Positions 1 through 13,625 are shown, counted from the stretch's first letter. The stretch: DNA of 64,000 nt from Crossaster papposus (GCA_037893245.1 JBAIAA010000506.1:1177001-1241000), one strand, 5' to 3'. The notes: a model not told the origin generated them from the letters alone. Made by a program: numbers and translations.

Positions 1-203
1 ACATCATTTTTGACTGTAAGACTGAACATTTCTAATGCATACTTCTTTCCCTTTACATATTTAACTCGAGGGCTTGTTCCGACATCAGGTGTCTATTTCA
101 GTCCTGAAATTATCATTTTTGACATCATTTTTGACAACATTTTTGACATCATTTTTGACATCATTTTTGACATCATTTTTGACTGTAAAACTGAACATTT
201 AAA
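1..203 (+). repeat. Long units, first one cut by window edge
   Basis: The window opens inside a 12-bp array whose right arm ends at 33. After one core a second insert starts at 101 with the TTTCAGTCCTG left-arm variant and ends in the GACTGTAAAACTGAAC right arm, resuming as TTTAAAAATGCACAC. This insert type always precedes a 51-bp truncated core. Confidence 0.93.
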
Positions 204-991
204 AATGCACACTTCTTTCCCTTAACATATTTAACTCGAGGGCTTGTTCCGACATCAGTACACTTCTTTCCCTTTACAAATTTAACTCGAGGGCTTGTTC
301 CGACATCAGGTGTTTATTTCTTATGCACACTTCTTTCCCTTTACATATTTAACTCGAGGGCTTGTTCCGACATCAGGGGTTTATTTCTTATGCACACTTC
401 TTTCCCTTTACATATTTAACTCGAGGGCTTGTTCCGACATCAGGTGTTTATTTCTTATGCACACTTCTTTCCCTTTACATATTTAACTCGAGGGCTTGTT
501 CCGACAACAGGTGTTTATTTCTTATGCACATTTCTTTCCCTTCACATATTTAACTCGAGGTCTTGTTCAGACATCAGGTGTTTATTTCTTATGCACACTT
601 CTTTCCCTTTACATATTTAACTCTAGGGCTTGTTCCGACATCAGGTGTTTATTTCTTATGCACACTTCTTTCCCTTTACATATTTAACTCGAGGGCTTGT
701 TCCGACATCAGGTGTTTATTTCTGATGCACACTTCTTTCCCTTAACATATTTAACTCGAGGGCTTGTTCCGTCATCAGGTGTTTATTTCTTATGAACACT
801 TCTTTCCCTTTACATATTTAACTCGAGGGCTTGTTCCGACCTCAGGTGTTTATTTCTTATGCACACTTCTTTCCCTTTACATATTTAACTCGAGGGCTTG
901 TTCCGACATCAGGTGTTTATTTCTTATGCACACTTCTTTCCCTTTACATATTTAACTCGAGGGTTTGTTCCGACATCAGGTGTTTATTTCT
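204..991 (+). repeat. Short-unit run, 12 cores
   Basis: Twelve cores, one of them the 51-bp truncated form at about 251-301. Marker cores include GACAACAGG (near 504), GAGGTCTTGTTCAGAC (near 557), a CTCTAG core (near 632), the pair TCATCAGG with TATGAACAC (near 770-797), and GACCTCAGG (near 838). The same marker order recurs at 11810-12440, so the two runs share ancestry. The run length is 12 x 67 minus 16. Confidence 0.95.
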
Positions 992-1456
992 GTCCTGAAA
1001 TTATCATTTTTGACATCATTTTTGAAATCATTTTTTACATCATTTTTTACATCATTTTTAAAATCATTTTTGACTGTAAGACTGAAAATTTCTAATGCAC
1101 ACTTCTTTCCCTTAACATATTTAACTCGAGGGCTTGTTCCGACATCAGGTGTCTATTTCTGTCCTGAAATTATCATTTTTGACATCATTTTTGACATCAT
1201 TTTTGACATCATTTTTGACATCATTTTTGACATCATTTTTGACATCATTTTTGACATCATTTTTGACTGTAAGACTGAACATTTCTAATGCATACTTCTT
1301 TCCCTTTACATATTTAACTCGAGGGCTTGTTCCGACATCAGGTGTCTATTTCAGTCCTGAAATTATCATTTTTGACATCATTTTTGACATCATTTTTGAC
1401 ATCATTTTTGACATCATTTTTGACATCATTTTTGACTGTAAAACTGAACATTTAAA
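992..1456 (+). repeat. Cluster of three long units
   Basis: Inserts start at 992, 1161 and 1354. The first has TTTTTTACATCA-type units and a TTTTTAAAATCA unit. The second is a nearly pure TTTTTGACATCA array. The third has the TTTCAGTCCTG left arm and the AAAACTGAAC right arm. The last two match 11538 and 11719. Confidence 0.94.
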
Positions 1457-2512
1457 AATGCACACTTCTTTCCCTTAACATATTTAACTCGAGGGCTTGT
1501 TCCGACATCAGGACACTTCTTTCCCTTTACAAATTTAACTCGAGGGCTTGTTCCGACATCAGGTGTTTATTTCTTATGCACACTTCTTTCCCTTTACATA
1601 TTTAACTCGAGGGCTTGTTCCGACATCAGGTGTTTATTTCTTCTGCACACTTCTTTCCCTTTACATATTTAACTCTAGGGCTTGTTCCGACATCAGGTGA
1701 TTATTTCTTATGCACACTTCTTTCCCTTAACATATTTAACTCGAGGGCTTGTTCTGACATCAGGTGTTTATTTCTTATGCACACTTCTTTCCCTTTACAT
1801 ATTTAACTCGAGGGCTTGTTCCGAAATCAGGGGTTTATTTCTTATGCACACTTCTTTCCCTTTACATATTTAACTCGAGGGCTTGTTCCGACATCAGGTG
1901 TTTATTTCTTATGCACACTTCTTTCCCTTTACATATTTAACTCGAGGGCTTGTTCCGACATCAGGTGTTTATTTCTTATGCACACTTCTTTCCCTTAACA
2001 TATTTAACTCGAGGGCTTGTTCCGACATCAGGTGTTTATTTCTTATGCACACTTCTTTCCCTTTACATATTTAACTCGAGGGCTTGTTCCGACATCAGGG
2101 GTTTATTTCTTATGCACACTTCTTTCCCTTTACATATTTAACTCGAGGGCTTGTTCCGACATCAGGTGTTTATTTCTTATGCACACTTCTTTGCCTTTAC
2201 ATATTTAACTCGAGGGCTTGTTCCGACAACAGGTGTTTATTTCTTATGCACATTTCTTTCCCTTTACATATTTAACTCGAGGGATTGTTCCGTCATCAGG
2301 TGTTTATTTCTTATGAACACTTCTTTCCCTTTACATATTTAACTCGAGGGCTTGTTCCGACCTCAGGTGTTTATTTCTTATGCACACTTCTTTCCCTTTA
2401 CATATTTAACTCGAGGGCTTGTTCCGACATCAGGTGTTTATTTCTTATGCACACTTCTTTCCCTTTACATATTTAACTCGAGGGTTTGTTCCGACATCAG
2501 GTGTTTATTTCT
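1457..2512 (+). repeat. Short-unit run, 16 cores
   Basis: Sixteen cores including a 51-bp truncated core joined as CATCAGGACACTTC near 1506. Markers include TTCTGCACAC (1641), GAAATCAGGGG (1823), GACATCAGGGG (2092), CTTTGCCTTTAC (2191), and the TCATCAGG/TATGAACAC pair (2291-2320). From 1816 to about 2220 it runs parallel to 12504-12910 at an offset of 10,688 bp. Length is 16 x 67 minus 16. Confidence 0.95.
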
Positions 2513-5500
2513 GTCCTGAAATTATCATTTTTGACATCATTTTTGACATCGTTTTTGACATCATTTTTGACATCATTTTTGACATCATTTTTGACTGTAA
2601 GACTGAACATTTATAATGCACACTTCATTCCCTTAACATATTTAACTCGAGGGCTTGTTCCGACATCAGGTGTCTATTTCTGTCCTGAAATTATCATTTT
2701 TGACATCATTTTTGACATCATTTTTGACATCATTTTTGACATCATTTTTGACATCATTTTTGACATCATTTTTGACATCATATTTGACATCATTTTTGAC
2801 ATCGTTTTTGACATCATTTTTGACATCATTTTTGACATCATTTTTGACATCATTTTTGACATCATTTTGAAATCATTTTGACATCATTTTTTACTGTAAG
2901 ACTGAAAATGTATAATGCACACTTCTTTCCCTTAACATATTTAACTCGAGGGCTTGTTCCGACATCAGGTGTCTATTCCTGTCCTGAAATTATCATTTTT
3001 GACATCATTTTTGACATCATTTTTGGCATCATTTTTTAATGTAAGACTGAACATTTATAATGCACACTTCTTTCCCTTAACATATTTAACTCGAGGGCTT
3101 GTTCCGACATCAGGTGTCTATTTCTGTCCTGAAATTATCATTTTTGACATCATTTTTGACATCATTTTTTATATCATTTTTTACATCATTTTTTACATCA
3201 TTTTTTACATCATTTTTTACATCATTTTTGACTGTAAGACTGAACATTTCTAATGCACACTTCTTTCCCTTAACATATTTAACTCGAGGGCTTGTTCCGA
3301 CATCAGGTGTCTATTTCTGTCCTGAAATTATCATTTTTGACATCATTTTTGACATCATTTTTGACATCATTTTTGACAAGATATTTGACATCATTTTTGA
3401 CATCATTTTTGACATCGTTTTTGACATTATTTTTTACATCATTGTTGACATCATTTTTGAATGTAAGACTAAAAATTTATAATGCACACTTCTTTCCCTT
3501 AACATATTTAACTCGAGGGCTTGTTCCGACATCAGGTGTCTATTTCTGTCCTGAAATTATCATTTTTGACATCATTTTTTACATCATTTTTTATATCATT
3601 TCTTACATCATTTTTTACATCATTTTTTACATCATTTTTGACTGTAAGACTGAAAATTTCTAATGCACACTTCTTTCCCTTAACATATTTAACTCGAGGG
3701 CTTGTTCCGACATCAGGTGTTTATTTCTTATGCACACTTCTTTCCCTTAACATATTTAACTCGAGGGCTTGTTCCGACATCAGGTGTTTATTTCTTATGC
3801 ACACTTCTTTCCCTTTACATATTTAACTCGAGGGCTTGTTCCGACATCAGGTGTTTATTTCTGTCCTGAAATTATCATTTTTGACATCATTTTTGACATC
3901 ATTTTTGACATCATTTTTGACATCATTTTTAAAATCATTTTTGACTGTAAGACTGAACATTTATAATGCACACTTCATTCCCTTAACATATTTAACTCGA
4001 GGGCTTGTTTCGACATCAGGTGTCTATTTCTGTCCTGAAATTATCATTTTTGACATCATTTTTGACATCATTTTTGACATCATATTTGACATCATTTTTG
4101 ACATCGTTTTTGACATCATTTTTGACATCATTTTTGACATCATTTTTGACATCATTTTTGACATCATTTTGACATCATTTTGACATCATTTTTGACTGTA
4201 AGACTGAAAATGTATAATGCACACTTCTTTCCCTTAACATATTTAACTCGAGGGCTTGTTCCGACATCAGGTGTCTATTTCTGTCCTGAAATTATCATTG
4301 TTGACATCATTTTTGACATCATTTTTGGAATCATTTTTTAATGTAAGACTGAAAATTTATAATGCACACTTCTTTCCCTTAACATATTTAACTCGAGGGC
4401 TTGTTCCGACATCAGGTGTCCATTTCTGTCCTGAAATTATCATTTTTGACATCATTTTTGACATCGTTTTTGACATCATTTTTGACATCATTTTTGACAT
4501 CATTTTTGACTGTAAGACTGAACATTTATAATGCACACTTCATTCCCTTAACATATTTAACTCGAGGGCTTGTTCCGACATCAGGTGTCTATTTCTGTCC
4601 TGAAATTATCATTTTTGACATCATTTTTGACATCATTTTTGACATCATTTTTGACATCTTTTTTGACATCATTTTTGACATCATTTTTGACATCATATTT
4701 GACATCATTTTTGACATCGTTTTTGACATCATTTTTGACATCATTTTTGACATCATTTTTGACATCATTTTGAAATCATTTTGACATCATTTTGACATCA
4801 TTTTTTACTGTAAGACTGAAAATGTATAATGCACACTTCTTTCCCTTAACATATTTAACTCGAGGGCTTGTTCCGACATCAGGTGTCTATTCCTGTCCTG
4901 AAATTATCATTTTTGACATCATTTTTGACATCATTTTTGGCATCATTTTTGAATGTAAGACTGAACATTTATAATGCACACTTCTTTCCCTTAACATATT
5001 TAACTCGAGGGCTTGTTCCGACATCAGGTGTCTATTTCTGTCCTGAAATTATCATTTTTGACATCATTTTTGACATCATTTTTTATATCATTTTTTACAT
5101 CATTTTTTACATCATTTTTTACATCATTTTTCACATCATTTTTGACTGTAAGACTGAACATTTCTAATGCACACTTCTTTCCCTTAACATATTTAACTCG
5201 AGGGCTTGTTCCGACATCAGGTTACTATTTCTGTCCTGAAATTATCATTTTTGACATCATTTTTGACATCATTTTTGACATCATTTTTGACAAGATATTT
5301 GACATCATTTTTGACATCATTTTTGACATCGTTTTTGACATTATTTTTTACATCATTGTTGACATCATTTTTGAATGTAAGACTAAAAATTTATAATGCA
5401 CACTTCTTTCCCTTAACATATTTAACTCGAGGGCTTGTTCCGACATCAGGTGTCTATTTCTGTCCTGAAATTATCATTTTTGACATCATTTTTGACATCA

Positions 5501-6170
5501 TTTTTTATATCATTTCTTACATCATTTTTTACATCATTTTTTACATCATTTTTGACTGTAAGACTGAAAATTTCTAATGCACACTTCTTTCCCTTAACAT
5601 ATTTAACTCGAGGGCTTGTTCCGACATCAGGTGTTTATTTCTTATGCACACTTCTTTCCCTTAACATATTTAACTCGAGGGCTTGTTCCGACATCAGGTG
5701 TTTATTTCTTATGCACACTTCTTTCCCTTTACATATTTAACTCGAGGGCTTGTTCCGACATCAGGTGTTTATTTCTGTCCTGAAATTATCATTTTTGACA
5801 TCATTTTTGACATCATTTTTGACATCATTTTTGACATCATTTTTGACATCATTTTTGACATCATTTTTGACTGTAAGACTGAACATTTATAATGCACACT
5901 TCATTCCCTTAACATATTTAACTCGAGGGCTTGTTTCGACATCAGGTGTCTATTTCTGTCCTGAAATTATCATTTTTGACATCATTTTTGACATCATTTT
6001 TGACATCATATTTGACATCATTTTTGACATCGTTTTTGACATCATTTTTGACATCATTTTTGACATCATTTTTGACATCATTTTTGACATCATTTTGACA
6101 TCATTTTGACATCATTTTTGACTGTAAGACTGAAAATGTATAATGCACACTTCTTTCCCTTAACATATTT
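2486..6170 (+). repeat. Two tandem copies of a 1914-bp higher-order repeat
   Basis: 2486-4256 aligns with 4401-6170 at offsets of 1914-1915 bp through six consecutive insert types and a 201-bp spacer. Landmarks such as TCTATTCCTGTCCTG (2973/4887) and GACAAGATATTTG (3376/5290) keep their spacing. Copies diverge by substitutions, for example the GGTTACTATT junction at 5220 where 3306 has GGTGTCTATT, and by single-unit length changes. Confidence 0.88.
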
Positions 6171-6248
6171 AACTCGAGGGCTTGTTCCGACATCAGGTGT
6201 TTATTTCTTATGCACACTTCTTTCCCTTAACATATTTAACTCGAGGGC

Positions 6249-9200
6249 TTGTTCCGACATCAGGTGTTTATTTCTTATGCACACTTCTTTCCCTTTACAT
6301 ATTTAACTCGAGGGCTTGTTCCGACATCAGGTGTTTATTTCTGTCCTGAAATTATCATTTTTGACATCATTTTTGACATCATTTTTGACATCATTTTTGA
6401 CATCATTTTTGACATCATTTTTGACATCATTTTTGACATCATTTTTGACATCATTTTTGACATCATATTTGACATCATTTTTGACATCGTTTTTGACATC
6501 ATTTTTGACATCATTTTTTACATCATTTTTGACATCATTTTTGACATCATTTTGACATCATTTTGACATCATTTTTGACTGTAAGACTGAAAATGTATAA
6601 TGCACACATCTTTCCCTTAACATATTTAACTCGAGGGCTTGTTCCGACATCAGGTGTCTATTTCTGTCCTGAAATTATCATTTTTGACATCATTTTTGAC
6701 ATCATTTTTGGCATCATTTTTGAATGTAAGACTGAAAATTTATAATGCACACTTCTTTCCCTTAACATATTTAACTCGAGGGCTTGTTCCGACATCAGGT
6801 GTCCATTTCTGTCCTGAAATTATCATTTTTGACATCATTTTTGACATCATTTTTTATATCATTTTTTACATCATTTTTTACATCATTTTTTACATCATTT
6901 TTGACTGTAAGACTGAACATTTCTAATGCACACTTCTTTCCCTTAACATATTTAACTCGAGGGCTTGTTCCGACATCAGGTGTCTATTTCTGTCCTGAAA
7001 TTATCATTTTTGACATCATTTTTGACATCATTTTTGACATCATTTTTGACAAGATATTTGACATCATTTTTGACATCATTTTTGACATCGTTTTTGACAT
7101 TATTTTTTACATCATTGTTGACATCATTTTTGAATGTAAGACTAAAAATGTATAATGCACACTTCTTTCCCTTAACATATTTAACTCGAGGGCTTGTTCC
7201 GACATCAGGTGTCTATTTCTGTCCTGAAATTATCATTTTTGACATCATTTTTGACATCATTTTTTATATCATTTCTTACATCATTTTTTACATCATTTTT
7301 TACATCATTTTTGACTGTAAGACTGAAAATTTCTAATGCACACTTCTTTCCCTTAACATATTTAACTCGAGGGCTTGTTCCGACATCAGGTGTTTATTTC
7401 TTATGCACACTTCTTTCCCTTAACATATTTAACTCGAGGGCTTGTTCCGACATCAGGTGTTTATTTCTTATGCACACTTCTTTCCCTTTACATATTTAAC
7501 TCGAGGGCTTGTTCCGACATCAGGTGTCTATTTCTGTCCTGAAATTATCATTGTTGACATCATTTTTGACATCATTTTTGGAATCATTTTTTAATGTAAG
7601 ACTGAAAATTTATAATGCACACTTCTTTCCCTTAACATATTTAACTCGAGGGCTTGTTCCGACATCAGGTGTCCATTTCTGTCCTGAAATTATCATTTTT
7701 GACATTATTTTTGACATCATTTTTTATATCATTTTTTACATCATTTTTTACATCATTTTTTACATCATTTTTGACTGTAAGACTGAAAATTTCTAATGCA
7801 CACTTCTTTCCCTTAACATATTTAACTCGAGGGCTTGTTCCGACATCAGGTGTCTATTTCTGTCCTGAAATTATCATTTTTGACATCATTTTTGACATCA
7901 TTTTTGACATCATTTTTGACAAGATATTTGACATCATTTTTGACATCATTTTTGACATCGTTTTTGACATTATTTTTTACATCATTGTTGACATCATTTT
8001 TGAATGTAAGACTAACAATTTATAATGCACACTTCTTTCCCTTAACATATTTAACTCGAGGGCTTGTTCCGACATCAGGTGTCTATTTCTGTCCTGAAAT
8101 TATCATTTTTGACATCATTTTTGACATCATTTTTTATATCATTTCTTACATCATTTTTTACATCATTTTTTACATCATTTTTGACTGTAAGACTGAAAAT
8201 TTCTAATGCACACTTCTTTCCCTTAACATATTTAACTCGAGGGCTTGTTCCGACATCAGGTGTTTATTTCTTATGCACACTTCTTTCCCTTAACATATTT
8301 AACTCGAGGGCTTGTTCCGACATCAGGTGTTTATTTCTTATGCACACTTCTTTCCCTTTACATATTTAACTCGAGGGCTTGTTCCGACATCAGGTGTTTA
8401 TTTCTGTCCTGAAATTATCATTTTTGACATCATTTTTGACATCATTTTTGACATCATTTTTGACATCATTTTTGACATCATTTTTGACATCATTTTTGAC
8501 ATCATTTTTGACATCATTTTTGACATCATATTTGACATCATTTTTGACATCGTTTTTGACATCATTTTTGACATCATTTTTTACATCATTTTTGACATCA
8601 TTTTTGACATCATTTTGACATCATTTTGACATCATTTTTGACTGTAAGACTGAAAATGTATAATGCACACATCTTTCCCTTAACATATTTAACTCGAGGG
8701 CTTGTTCCGACATCAGGTGTCTATTTCTGTCCTGAAATTATCATTTTTGACATCATTTTTGACATCATTTTTGGCATCATTTTTGAATGTAAGACTGAAA
8801 ATTTATAATGCACACTTCTTTCCCTTAACATATTTAACTCGAGGGCTTGTTCCGACATCAGGTGTCCATTTCTGTCCTGAAATTATCATTTTTGACATCA
8901 TTTTTGACATCATTTTTTATATCATTTTTTACATCATTTTTTACATCATTTTTTACATCATTTTTGACTGTAAGACTGAACATTTCTAATGCACACTTCT
9001 TTCCCTTAACATATTTAACTCGAGGGCTTGTTCCGACATCAGGTGTCTATTTCTGTCCTGAAATTATCATTTTTGACATCATTTTTGACATCATTTTTGA
9101 CATCATTTTTGACAAGATATTTGACATCATTTTTGACATCATTTTTGACATCGTTTTTGACATTATTTTTTACATCATTGTTGACATCATTTTTGAATGT

Positions 9201-11470
9201 AAGACTAAAAATGTATAATGCACACTTCTTTCCCTTAACATATTTAACTCGAGGGCTTGTTCCGACATCAGGTGTCTATTTCTGTCCTGAAATTATCATT
9301 TTTGACATCATTTTTGACATCATTTTTTATATCATTTCTTACATCATTTTTTACATCATTTTTTACATCATTTTTGACTGTAAGACTGAAAATTTCTAAT
9401 GCACACTTCTTTCCCTTAACATATTTAACTCGAGGGCTTGTTCCGACATCAGGTGTTTATTTCTTATGCACACTTCTTTCCCTTAACATATTTAACTCGA
9501 GGGCTTGTTCCGACATCAGGTGTTTATTTCTTATGCACACTTCTTTCCCTTTACATATTTAACTCGAGGGCTTGTTCCGACATCAGGTGTTTATTTCTGT
9601 CCTGAAATTATCATTTTTGACATCATTTTTGACATCATTTTTGACATCATTTTTGACATCATTTTTGACATCATTTTTGACATCATTTTTGACTGTAAGA
9701 CTGAACATTTATAATGCACACTTCATTCCCTTAACATATTTAACTCGAGGGCTTGTTTCGACATCAGGTGTCTATTTCTGTCCTGAAATTATCATTTTTG
9801 ACATCATTTTTGACATCATTTTTGACATCATATTTGACATCATTTTTGACATCGTTTTTGACATCATTTTTGACATCATTTTTGACATCATTTTTGACAT
9901 CATTTTTGACATCATTTTGACATCATTTTGACATCATTTTTGACTGTAAGACTGAAAATGTATAATGCACACTTCTTTCCCTTAACATATTTAACTCGAG
10001 GGATTGTTCCGACATCAGGTGTCTATTTCTGTCCTGAAATTATCATTGTTGACATTATTTTTGACATCATTTTTGGAATCATTTTTTAATGTAAGACTGA
10101 AAATTTATAATGCACACTTCTTTCCCTTAACATATTTAACTCGAGGGCTTGTTCCGACATCAGGTGTCCATTTCTGTCCGGAAATTATCATTTTTGACAT
10201 TATTTTTGACATCATTTTTTATATCATTTTTTACATCATTTTTTACATCATTTTTTACATCATTTTTGACTGTAAGACTGAAAATTTCTAATGCACACTT
10301 CTTTCCCTTAACATATTTAACTCGAGGGCTTGTTCCGACATCAGGTGTCTATTTCTGTCCTGAAATTATCATTTTTGACATCATTTTTGACATCATTTTT
10401 GACATCATTTTTGACAAGATATTTGACATCATTTTTGACATCATTTTTGACATCGTTTTTGACATTATTTTTTACATCATTGTTGACATCATTTTTGAAT
10501 GTAAGACTAACAATTTATAATGCACACTTCTTTCCCTTAACATATTTAACTCGAGGGCTTGTTCCGACATCAGGTGTCTATTTCTGTCCTGAAATTATCA
10601 TTTTTGACATCATTTTTGACATCATTTTTTATATCATTTCTTACATCATTTTTTACATCATTTTTTACATCATTTTTGACTGTAAGACTGAAAATTTCTA
10701 ATGCACACTTCTTTCCCTTAACATATTTAACTCGAGCGCTTGTTCCGACATCAGGTGTTTATTTCTTATGCACACTTCTTTCCCTTAACATATTTAACTC
10801 GAGGGCTTGTTCCGACATCAGGTGTTTATTTCTTATGCACACTTCTTTCCCTTTACATATTTAACTCGAGGGCTTGTTCCGACATCAGGTGTTTATTTCT
10901 GTCCTGAAATTATCATTTTTGACATCATTTTTGACATCATTTTTGACATCATTTTTGACATCATTTTTGACATCATTTTTGACATCATTTTTGACATCAT
11001 TTTTGACATCATATTTGACATCATTTTTGACATCGTTTTTGACATCATTTTTGACATCATTTTTGACATCATTTTTGACATCATTTTTGACATCATTTTG
11101 ACATCATTTTGACATCATTTTTGACTGTAAGACTGAAAATGTATAATGCACACATCTTTCCCTTAACATATTTAACTCGAGGGCTTGTTCCGACATCAGG
11201 TGTCTATTTCTGTCCTGAAATTATCATTTTTGACATCATTTTTGACATCATTTTTGGCATCATTTTTGAATGTAAGACTGAAAATTTATAATGCACACTT
11301 CTTTCCCTTAACATATTTAACTCGAGGGCTTGTTCCGACATCAGGTGTCCATTTCTGTCCTGAAATTATCATTTTTGACATCATTTTTGACATCATTTTT
11401 TATATCATTTTTTACATCATTTTTTACATCATTTTTTACATCATTTTTGACTGTAAGACTGAAAATTTAT
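6249..11470 (+). repeat. Overlapping 2063-bp and 2495-bp duplications
   Basis: 6249-7499 matches 8312-9562 at 2063 bp. 7509-8990 matches 10004-11470 at 2495 bp, falling to 2483 bp after loss of one 12-mer. The blocks overlap, so successive unequal exchanges with different registers are needed. A single tandem expansion would not give this. Shared substitutions support the pairing: ACACATCTTTCCC at 6603, 8666 and 11149, and ACTAACAATTTATAA at 8011 and 10506. Confidence 0.87.
6343..6598 (+). repeat. Longest 12-bp minisatellite insert (256 bp)
   Basis: This and its copy at 8406-8661 are the longest inserts found. After the left arm come many perfect TTTTTGACATCA units, then an ordered set of variants: a unit beginning ATATTTGAC, one normal unit, a unit giving ATCGTTTTTGAC, later a TTTTTTACATCA unit. 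Two 11-bp units (TTTTGACATCA) precede the right arm. The ATATTT then ATCGTTTTT order recurs in most long inserts, so these arrays descend from one ancestral variant order with local gain and loss of units. Confidence 0.92.
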
Positions 11471-11809
11471 AATGCACACTTCTTTCCCTTAACATATTTA
11501 ACTCGAGGGCTTGTTCCGACATCAGGTGTCTATTTCTGTCCTGAAATTATCATTTTTGACATCATTTTTGACATCATTTTTGACATCATTTTTGACATCA
11601 TTTTTGACATCATTTTTGACATCATTTTTGACTGTAAGACTGAACATTTCTAATGCATACTTCTTTCCCTTTACATATTTAACTCGAGGGCTTGTTCCGA
11701 CATCAGGTGTCTATTTCAGTCCTGAAATTATCATTTTTGACATCATTTTTGACATCATTTTTGACATCATTTTTGACATCATTTTTGACTGTAAAACTGA
11801 ACATTTAAA

Positions 11810-13401
11810 AATGCACACTTCTTTCCCTTAACATATTTAACTCGAGGGCTAGTTCCGACATCAGTACACTTCTTTCCCTTTACAAATTTAACTCGAGGGC
11901 TTGTTCCGACATCAGGTGTTTATTTCTTATGCACACTTCTTTCCCATTACATATTTAACTCGGGGGCTTGTTCCGACATCAGGTGTTTATTTCTTATGCA
12001 CACTTCTTTCCCTTTACATATTTAACTCGAGGGCTTGTTCCGACAACAGGTGTTTATTTCTTATGCACATTTCTTTCCCTTTACATATTTAACTCTAGGT
12101 CTTGTTCAGACATCAGGTGTTTATTTCTTATGCACACTTCTTTCCCTTTACATATTTAACTCTAGGGCTTGTTCCGACATCAGGTGTTTATTTCTTATGC
12201 ACACTTCTTTCCCTTTACATATTTAACTCGAGGGCTTGTTCCGACATCAGGTGTTTATTTCTGATGCACACTTCTTTCCCTTAACATATTTAACTCGAGG
12301 GCTTGTTCCGTCATCAGGTGTTTATTTCTTATGAACACTTCTTTCCCTTTACATATTTAACTCGAGGGCTTGTTCCGACCTCAGGTGTTTATTTCTTATG
12401 CACACTTCTTTCCCTTTACATATTTAACTCGAGGGCTTGTTCCGACATCAGGTGTTTATTTCTTATGCACACTTCTTTCCCTTTACATATTTAACTCGAG
12501 GGCTTGTTCCGAAATCAGGGGTTTATTTCTTATGCACACTTCTTTCCCTTTACATATTTAACTCGAGGGCTTGTTCCGACATCAGGTGTTTATTTCTTAT
12601 GCACACTTCTTTCCCTTTACATATTTAACTCGAGGGCTTGTTCCGACATCAGGTGTTTATTTCTTATGCACACTTCTTTCCCTTAACATATTTAACTCGA
12701 GGGCTTGTTCCGACATCAGGTGTTTATTTCTTATGCACACTTCTTTCCCTTTACATATTTAACTCGAGGGCTTGTTCCGACATCAGGGGTTTATTTCTTA
12801 TGCACACTTCTTTCCCTTTACATATTTAACTCGAGGGCTTGTTCCGACATCAGGTGTTTATTTCTTATGCACACTTCTTTGCCTTTACATATTTAACTCG
12901 AGGGCTTGTTCCGACAACAGGTGTTTATTTTTTTATGCACATTTCTTTCTCTTTACATATTTAACTCGAGGTCTTGTTCAGACATCAGGTGTTTATTTCT
13001 TATGCACACTTCTTTCCCTTTACATATTTAACTCTAGGGCTTGTTCCGACATCAGGTGTTTATTTCTTATGCACACTTCTTTCCCTTTACATATTTAACT
13101 CGAGGGCTTGTTCCGACATCAGGTGTTTATTTCTGATGCACACTTCTTTCCCTTAACATATTTAACTCGAGGGATTGTTCCGTCATCAGGTGTTTATTTC
13201 TTATGAACACTTCTTTCCCTTTACATATTTAACCGAGGGCTTGTTCCGACCTCAGGTGTTTATTTCTTATGCACACTTCTTTCCCTTTACATATTTAACT
13301 CGAGGGCTTGTTCCGACATCAGGTGTTTATTTCTTATGCACACTTCTTTCCCTTTACATATTTAACTCGAGGGTTTGTTCCGACATCAGGTGTTTATTTC
13401 T
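11810..13401 (+). repeat. Short-unit run, 24 cores
   Basis: The first part repeats the marker order of 204-991, including the 51-bp core at 11857. A 13-core block is then duplicated within the run: the RQQ-type GACAACAGG core, the TCATCAGG core and GACCTCAGG recur at an offset of 872 bp (13 x 67 plus 1). The extra base is a one-base gain in a T run near 12930. A one-base loss in AACCGAG near 13233 compensates, so total length is again a multiple of 67 apart from the 16-bp truncation. Confidence 0.93.
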
Positions 13402-13625
13402 GTCCTGAAATTATCATTTTTGACATCATTTTTGACATCATTTTTGACATCATATTTGACATCATTTTTGACATCGTTTTTGACATCATTTTTGACATCA
13501 TTTTTGACATCATTTTTGACATCATTTTTGACATCATTTTGACATCATTTTGACATCATTTTTGACTGTAAGACTGAAAATGTATAATGCACACTTCTTT
13601 CCCTTAACATATTTAACTCGAGGGC

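Larger units (their letters stand above)
2513..11809 (+). repeat. Long-unit domain with 201-bp spacers
   Basis: Eight clusters hold about 42 inserts: 2513-3661, 3863-5575, 5777-6141, 6343-7334, 7536-8204, 8406-9397, 9599-10699 and 10901-11809. They are separated by seven spacers of exactly three cores (201 bp) at 3662, 5576, 6142, 7335, 8205, 9398 and 10700. In most spacers the first two cores read CCCTTAACAT and the third CCCTTTACAT. Insert subtypes alternate in fixed order: TTTTTGACATCA arrays, TTTTTTACATCA arrays, a TTGTTGACATC start with a TTTTTGGAATC unit, and a TTTTTGACAAGATATTTGAC unit. Overlapping duplications with offsets of about 1914, 2063 and 2495 bp explain most of the domain. 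Confidence 0.94.

Noticed and set aside
362-2476. Overlapping 60-63 codon frames every 67 bp
   Set aside because: 67 is not a multiple of three, so the same sequence is read in three frames in turn and each stops at the TAA of the next or following core. No start signal, codon bias or conservation of one frame is visible.
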